From assembly GCF_010389155.1 (NCBI RefSeq), contig NC_057765.1, positions 24,244,980 through 24,308,979 on the forward strand: a DNA stretch of 64,000 bases, written 5' to 3'. The notes beneath the pieces are model-generated. The model was not told where the DNA came from. It saw only the letters and a list, made by a program, of their open reading frames with translations, and did not search any database. The DNA comes from Erigeron canadensis (taxonomy: Eukaryota; Streptophyta; Magnoliopsida; Asterales; Asteraceae). Made by a program: the position numbers and the translations under genes. Of this stretch, positions 58,134 through 64,000 are shown piece by piece. Position 1 is the first letter of the stretch. Each line of letters begins with the position of its first letter.

Positions 58134-59579
58134 CTAAGCGCCAACCAAATCCTTCATGATCTCCCTCAATTCCACATTCGCATTCTGCTGACTGTTGAAC
58201 CTGCTGAACCTGTTTTCACTAAAACCAGAATTATTAGCATTATTAAACGAGGAAGAGGAAAAAGAAGTACCTGATGGCCGGTTCTGATAACCGGTGTTCT
58301 GGTTGAAGTTCCCTTGCTGATTTTGCACATAATTGACTTCCTGAGCTGGCTTATCCGGACAATCTTTTGAATAGTGCATATCTCCAGAGTAGTCGCATCC
58401 ATCAGCAATCACCTTTACATCTCTTTCAATGTTTTTGAACCTCACTTCTTGGTTGTCAAATCTCTCATTCATCTGCTTCGAGAGTGCTTTGACTTCAGCA
58501 ACCAAACTAGACTCCTCCCCACTTTCCACTTTTGCAACAGTCTTGCCTCTAGTTCTCTTACCTACAAGTTCTCCACGATTCGAAAACTCCTTAGCCATAT
58601 CATCTAGGATTTTGTACCCTTCAGCTGGGGTCACATTGTTCAAACTACCCCCAAATGCTCCGGCTAATTCCCCTCGAGTTCTCTTAAGCAACCCATCATA
58701 GAAGATTTCAACTACTGCTTCTGTGTTCAAATTGTTTCCTGGACAATTCCTGATCATCTCCTTATACCGTTTCCAAGCGTCAACTACATCTTCCCCTGGA
58801 TCTTGAGTGAATGACCTGATCTTGTTTTCCAACTGTCTTTGAGTCCTTATAGAATAGAACTCATCAATAAAACCAACACGAAGCTCATCCCAAGTGGTAT
58901 ACAAATCATCTGGCTGTTCCTTGAGCCATGCCTTAGCTTCTCCACATAAAGTGAGTGGAAAGAGCTCAAGCTTCACATTATCATCCTGATTCGCACCATA
59001 GTGGTAAAACCTGCAGATTTGCTCAAACCTTTCCAAATGGCCATACGAATCATTGTTTGTCACCCCATCAAACTTCTCTTCTTCCACACTTTTCAAATGA
59101 CTTCCTTTGAGAGAAAAGTTAACTCCGGTGGTTGGAAGGCGAATAGGAGTGCCCCTATTAGTGGGTACATCTCTCATACGGTCACCATAAAGACGGTTAT
59201 TGGGGTTTTCCGGTTCTCGATCACCCATTCTCCTGGCTGTAACTGGTCGAGTTGCCTGAAGATTTTCTCTAGGAATCTCGGTTAAATCAGGTTGATGAGT
59301 TTTATCCTGATTATCTTCTTCCCCTGAGCTATCACCAGTTTTGAACAAACCACTACCTTCGGAGAATTTAGAACTTAAGTGCACCTCGGACGTTGAACCT
59401 TTCTTTGAGTAATATTGATCCAAATCTACGTCCGGGTGGTCACGGTTTTCGGTGTTTGAATCTATGTTTCCGGTGTTTGAGGGCTCCGTGTTGTTTGATC
59501 TAAGTAAGCGTCGTCTGGCTTTCCCTGGATTAGACTGAGGACTAAGCAAAGGTCTACCAGAGGCTCTTGTGTTCATCAA
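58134..59579 (-). pseudogene. Athila gag
   Basis: A 481-codon frame from ATG at 59579. The capsid-like core is clear: NDSYGHLERFEQICRFYHYG, LELFPLTLCGEAKAWLKEQP, WDELRVGFIDEFYS and EVVDAWKRYKEMIRNCPGNN-type text near residues 170-300. The zinc knuckle is degenerate: CDYSGDMHYSKDC has Cys-His-Cys in place of CCHC. The C-terminus is rich in Asn, Gln, Ser and Phe. The TAG at 58134 is in frame with pol; whether it is a normal gag stop or a mutation is not decidable here. The leader to the PBS is about 170 bp. Confidence 0.88.
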
Positions 59580-59747
59580 CTACAAGCACCTGCACAAGCA
59601 CCACAAGAAAAACCGTTAACCGCACCAGAAACTAACAAAATAGAGTTAAAACAAAAATAAAATCAATCTATTAAAAACAAATAACTTCCTCACAAATGAA
59701 TGCAAGGAAGGATCGAATCACAAAACTGAACAACTACTTAAACTAAG

Positions 59748-59765
59748 TCCCCGACAGCGGCGCCA
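59748..59765 (-). other. Athila primer-binding site
   Basis: Minus strand TGGCGCCGCTGTCGGGGA, six bases inside the 5' LTR end. This is the Athila-type PBS, complementary to tRNA-Asp apart from small changes. Confidence 0.85.
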
Positions 59766-59771
59766 AAAACT

Positions 59772-61318
59772 TGATGTGTATTTTCTAGTCTTAAATTTAT
59801 GAACACGAAATACCTGGCTACTGACTACTACACACTTGCGGGCAGTGTACCCGTTCGTATGCAATATAGTTGACTTGGTAAACCGGAGTCGAACACAAGG
59901 ACTTATTGAGTAATTGTTACAATAAAGTTATTCAGATTAAAAGGGGGGTTTTGTGGCCGAGTTGCCACTTTGCAAGAGTTAGTTGAAAAGTCAGTAACCC
60001 CGTAGGATTAATCACAAGAGAATATTTTGTTGTTGAATTTCAAACAATAATTTAAAAGGACACCCACTTGGATCAGCTCACATGCCAATCATCGGGTCTA
60101 AACATTACTTGCATTTGTTGAACAACTCAAAAGATAGACAAGACGAACTTCCGTTATACTTGACACTTTAATTGCTTTAAATATAGTTATCGCTTCCGCG
60201 TTTAATTTCTATCCAAAACAATGAAGCATTAAGTTCCTGAGTTGATTTTCACAATTTAACCTATAAAAGCTTTCTTCCGAACTGCTTATTCACCTAATCA
60301 GATTCCACTATCATAAGTGTTTACACATTCAAAATGAATTTAATTGTTTAAAAATCTTTACCATTAGTTTCTTCCGAACTCCAACGACTTTAGGTTAATT
60401 ATGGACTGATCAACCTTTTCATAAATCAATTGACAATGACATAGATTTCTTCCGAACTTCTAATTACAATTATCAATCAATAAATATAAAAGATAAAAAC
60501 AATATTCAAACTCAAATAAATATGGATCTTCGATTAAACATGAAAATCTTGTCCAACGATTGCAAGTAACATTCAAAATGACCCTATGACATGTTTACTA
60601 CCCAAGCGGGTGTAAAGAGATTTAGCCTCTCATAATGAAAAGATGAAAACAAACAATAGTATATGAAAACATAATGTACCGAATGTAGAAATCCTTCCAA
60701 GAATGACTAAAAATCTAATACGGAATGATGAGAATAATCCAATCGTAATCTTGATCTTCAAAGTTGAATAAACTGATGAAAAACCTCCTTGAATGATGCA
60801 AAAATCGGCTGGAGTAACTAAGTTAGGGTTCTGGAATGAATAAACAAGCTATTTATATGTTTCCTAAATTTTTGCCCAGATTCGACCTTAAGCTGCGTGG
60901 CAGCTTATAAGCTGCGGCGCAGCTACCTTTGACCGTTGTTGACTATTTGACTTTCCTTGACTTCGCCTGGGACACAACTAGAAGAGCTGTTGTGCAGCTT
61001 ACTAAGCTGTTGCGCAGCTTGGATCTTCTGTTTCACAGCTGCGGCGCAGCTCTTAAGCTGCTGCTCAGCTGTACTTGATTCAGGTTTGACTTTTGTTGAC
61101 TTTCACCAAACTTCATCCAAACGACCCGGTAATCATCCGTAAGCACTTATTTCAGTTTAAGAATGTCGTTTTCTTCATAATTACGCTCAAGTATCTGCTA
61201 TTAACCTGAAACACTAACAAATACCATAAACGCACCAATTGTATATGAAAATGACTCGTTAAACATGCTAACTTAACTATATAGACCGTGGGAAATGGGT
61301 ATAAAATACGACATATCA
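59772..61318 (-). repeat. 5' LTR of Athila
   Basis: 1,547 bp partner of 47222-48801; same U3 motif cluster at about 60890-61100, with one GCTGTTGCGCAGC motif changed to GCTGTTGTGCAGC. Confidence 0.92.
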
Positions 61319-64000
61319 GTGTCATGTAGACATCCTCATCAAGGTCACCATAGAGAAAAGCATTATTTATGTCAAGTTGGTAAATTGGCCAACCATTGTT
61401 AACAGAAATGGTTATAAGGCATCTTATAGTGACCATTTTTACAGCAGTGGAGAAGGTTTCATCAAAATCAATCCCCTGTCTTTGACTATACCCTTTAGCA
61501 ACTAATCTAGCCTTGTACCTATCAACATCACCATTAGATTTATATTTGATTTTAAATACCCATTTGCATCCAATTGGTTCTCTATTAGGAGGGAGTTCAG
61601 TGAGAACCCAAGTGTTGTTCTTATACAATGCCTCAATTTCAGAATTCATAGCATCTACCCAAAGAGGGTCTTTTGATGCTTCTTCATAAGAATTAGGTTC
61701 AGAATATTTATTAAGATTGGCAACAAAGCAGGCAGTTTCATCATTCAGTTTAGAGTAACACACAAAATTGGAGATAGAATGCTTAGTTTTAGTGTTCAGA
61801 ACATAATCCTCCAAGTTTTTGGGGGTTCTAGTAGTTCTAGAAGACCTTCTAAGTGGTGGAGGATGGTCAACCCTTTGAGTTGGAGCAGAATTGTTAACAT
61901 CTAGATTACCCTCAGTTTGAGCAGTATCATCTAGGGATGTTGCAGGGGTTTCTAAGGGATGAGAATACCTGGCAGATTCCATGGCACCACCATTGTGATC
62001 CCTAGCAGATTCAATTGTACTACCAGAAGGATCACAACCCCTGCCATCATCCTTAGTGACATGAATTCTCCCTTCATCATTGGGTGTTGGTGTTTGAGCA
62101 TTTATTTGGGAATCATTATTATCAAAATGAGCATCAGTGGTCATTTTTAAAGGTAAGATGTTTTCATAGAACTTGACATCCCTTGAAAAGAAGGTAGTTT
62201 TATTATCTAAAATAAAAAGTTTGTATCCCTTTTTTTCATTGGAGTACCCAATGAGAACACAATTTTCTGCCCTACTAGAAAATTTATCATGATTATTAAG
62301 AATGGTTGAAAAACATAGACACCCAAAGGCCCTTAAATGAGAGAAATTAGGTTGAACTTTATAAATTAACTCATAAGGGGACTTTCCAGACAGCACAAAG
62401 GAAGGTAGCCTGTTAATTAAGTAGGTAGCAGTTAGAATGCAATCAGACCAAAGGTATAAGGGTAACCCCCTTTGAAATATAAGGGCCCTTGCTACATTAA
62501 GCAAGTGCCTATGTTTCCTCTCAACAATGCCATTTTGTTGAGGAGTGTAAGCACAAGAAGTTTGGTGCACAATACCATTTTGATTCAAAAAGTTTGTCAT
62601 TTTGTGACTAAGGAATTCACTTCCATTGTCACTTCTTATCATTTTAATGTTTCTTTTGAATTGGTTTCTTAACAGATTATGGAAGATAACAAAGTTGTCA
62701 AAAGTTTCTTCTTTACTTTTCAACAGGAACACCCAAACAGCCCTGGTATGGTCATCAACAATGGTGAAGAAATACTTGTATCCTTCTCTACTTTGAACCT
62801 TATAAGGTCCCCATAAGTCAAGGTGAATAAGTTCACCAAGAGTATGGGACCTATGCATACTTAATGGAAAGGAGTCCCTAGTTTGTTTGGCTCTGTGACA
62901 AATCTCACAAGGAGAAGTGTGAATAGTTTCCAGATTGATTTTGTTTTTAAGAACATGTAGAACAGGGTCAGCAGGGTGACCCAATCTGTTGTACCACAAT
63001 TGGGCAGACAAGTGACATTGAAAACTAGCATGATTACTAACAATTCCTTTACCTTTAAAAGACCGATTGAACAAATATAGACCATCAATTTGTCTACCGC
63101 TCCCAATCACACTCTTTGTTTGTAAATCCTGTATCACACAACTATCTTGATCAAATCCTATGAAAGCTTTGCTATCTCTAGTTAAACTATGAACAGAGAG
63201 CAGATTTAAACAATATTCTGGCACATATAAAACACCAAATAAAACCACATTGTTAGACAGTCTAAGATCTCCAATATTTAGAATCCTAGCCTGGGTTCCA
63301 TTAGGATGACCCACAGTTAAACCAAGACCAGATATGTCATACACATTAAACAAATAGGAATCATCATATGTCATGTGCTTATTAGCACCAGAATCACAAA
63401 TCCAACCTTTAATGTACTTAATACATTTCTCAGCAACATTTGAGCAAAAGAATTTAGCAAAATTTGAGTTAAAAAAGTGATTTGAGTTGAAGAAAATACC
63501 TGCCATGTTGGCATGCACACCCTTGTTTGAGGGTTTATCACTCAAGAGGTTCATCAGTTTGGCATATTGATCAAGTGTGAGATCCATAGCAGAGAAGGAA
63601 TCATTTCCAGAATGAGAATTAACATTGGGTGTAGAAGATGAAGAAGCAGAGTGAGTATTAGTGGGGTAATTAGGTCCAGGGGTTTGGGAATTGTTAGTCA
63701 AGGCATTATTAGATGAGGGTTTATAGTAAGACTGTTGAAAGTTTCTTCTGGCAGGGGTATCTTTTCCATATCCTGGAGGATACCCAACTATCTCAAAGCA
63801 CCTATCAATGGTGTGACCAGGTTTATGACATTTTTTGCATTCAAGAGAAGTGTTTGGACCTCTTCTAAAATCAGAAGTCCTGTTAGTTTCAAAGGTTTTA
63901 TCATTTCCAAAGTTTCTTTCATTTGTACTGTTAAAAACCTTATTACCAACCCTCCTTCCCTTGTTATCAAAGGTTCTGGCCACAAAAGCATTGTTTTGAG
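61319..64000 (-). pseudogene. Copia 2 gag end, protease, integrase and N-terminal reverse transcriptase
   Basis: A single open frame comes in from the right window edge; true Copia sequence ends at the Athila junction (61318/61319). The zinc knuckle CKKCHKPGHTIDRC lies at residues 49-62 counted from the Met at 63983. The protease text is WICDSGANKHMT. The pre-integrase region has the HHCC set (WYNRLGHPADP, CEICHRAKQ). Integrase: LIHLDLWGPYK (D), IRSDNGSEF (D) and QQNGIVERKHRH (E). The RT start is GCKWVFKIKYKSNGDVDRYK, then QLDINNAFLYGDLDEDVYMT. No stop occurs in about 900 codons, so this was a recently competent element. The 5' LTR and gag start lie beyond the window. Confidence 0.92.

Larger units (their letters stand above)
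47222..61318 (-). mobile_element. Athila-type Gypsy retrotransposon, 14.1 kb, TSD GTGTC
   Basis: The element is inserted in Copia 2 with GTGTC at 47217-47221 and 61319-61323. The LTRs are 1,580 bp (left) and 1,547 bp (right), and begin and end TGATATGTCG...ACACATCA on the minus strand. By eye they differ at about 19 positions plus one 33 bp tandem duplication in the left LTR, so insertion was recent. Order on minus: PBS, gag, protease-RT, RNase H, integrase, env-like ATHILA gene, long 3' region, PPT. All frames carry in-frame stops, so it is not autonomous now. Confidence 0.95.

Noticed and set aside
61152..61318. The end of the long minus frame (61152-63983) as Copia protein
   Set aside because: After the Athila junction at 61318 the frame reads LTR sequence; the open stretch there is accidental.

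Overview
This window reads as AT-rich nuclear DNA of a flowering plant. It has spliced genes with GT-AG introns, plant LTR-retrotransposon lineages (Athila, Copia, a chromovirus-type Gypsy), Au-type SINEs, foldback MITEs and an endogenous plant pararetrovirus. A eudicot, probably in the daisy family (Asteraceae), is my best guess. That guess rests on the style of the Athila and Copia proteins and of the env/ORF-like repeat at 31-39 kb; it is an inference.

Only two host genes look potentially functional. One is the 5' part of an RPA70-like OB-fold gene at the left edge (minus strand, 1-367, two exons). The other is a complete seven-exon gene of unknown function (minus, 23655-26194, 368 codons, every intron phase consistent). 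Two CYP93A-like P450 copies (19643-21638 minus; 41581-42440 plus) are broken.

Layout: 0.4-8.5 kb is a mosaic of decayed gene pieces (a DUF632 gene, a receptor-kinase piece duplicated in tandem, the end of a Gypsy polyprotein), with a Helitron-like hairpin at its right end. From 8.6 to 11.7 kb lies a pararetrovirus fragment (coat protein to RNase H) sitting between two TAA repeats. From 12.1 to 15.2 kb there are three consecutive foldback elements separated by TA runs; two of them carry palindromic telomere-like AAACCCTAA cores. From 15.7 to 31 kb there are MITEs, SINEs and the two host loci. From 31 to 39 kb an env/ORF-like repeat is split by a 6.1 kb Copia element (TSD GAAAT). A 2.0 kb Gypsy solo LTR (TSD CATCA) follows at 39.4-41.4 kb, and a foldback element with seven 21-24 nt hairpins lies at 44.6-45.3 kb. 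From about 45.5 kb to the window end a Copia element (minus) is split inside its reverse transcriptase by a 14.1 kb Athila element (minus, 47222-61318, TSD GTGTC).

The most interesting structure is in the Athila element. Its env-like gene appears to start on a tiny six-codon exon spliced over a 212 bp intron. Upstream of that exon is a block resembling the element's own polypurine tract plus U3 (same GCTGCGGCGCAGC motif and TTGAC boxes). This suggests an internal, LTR-like promoter dedicated to the env-like gene. Exon limits, LTR ends and target-site duplications were read directly from the bases; divergence counts are by eye.
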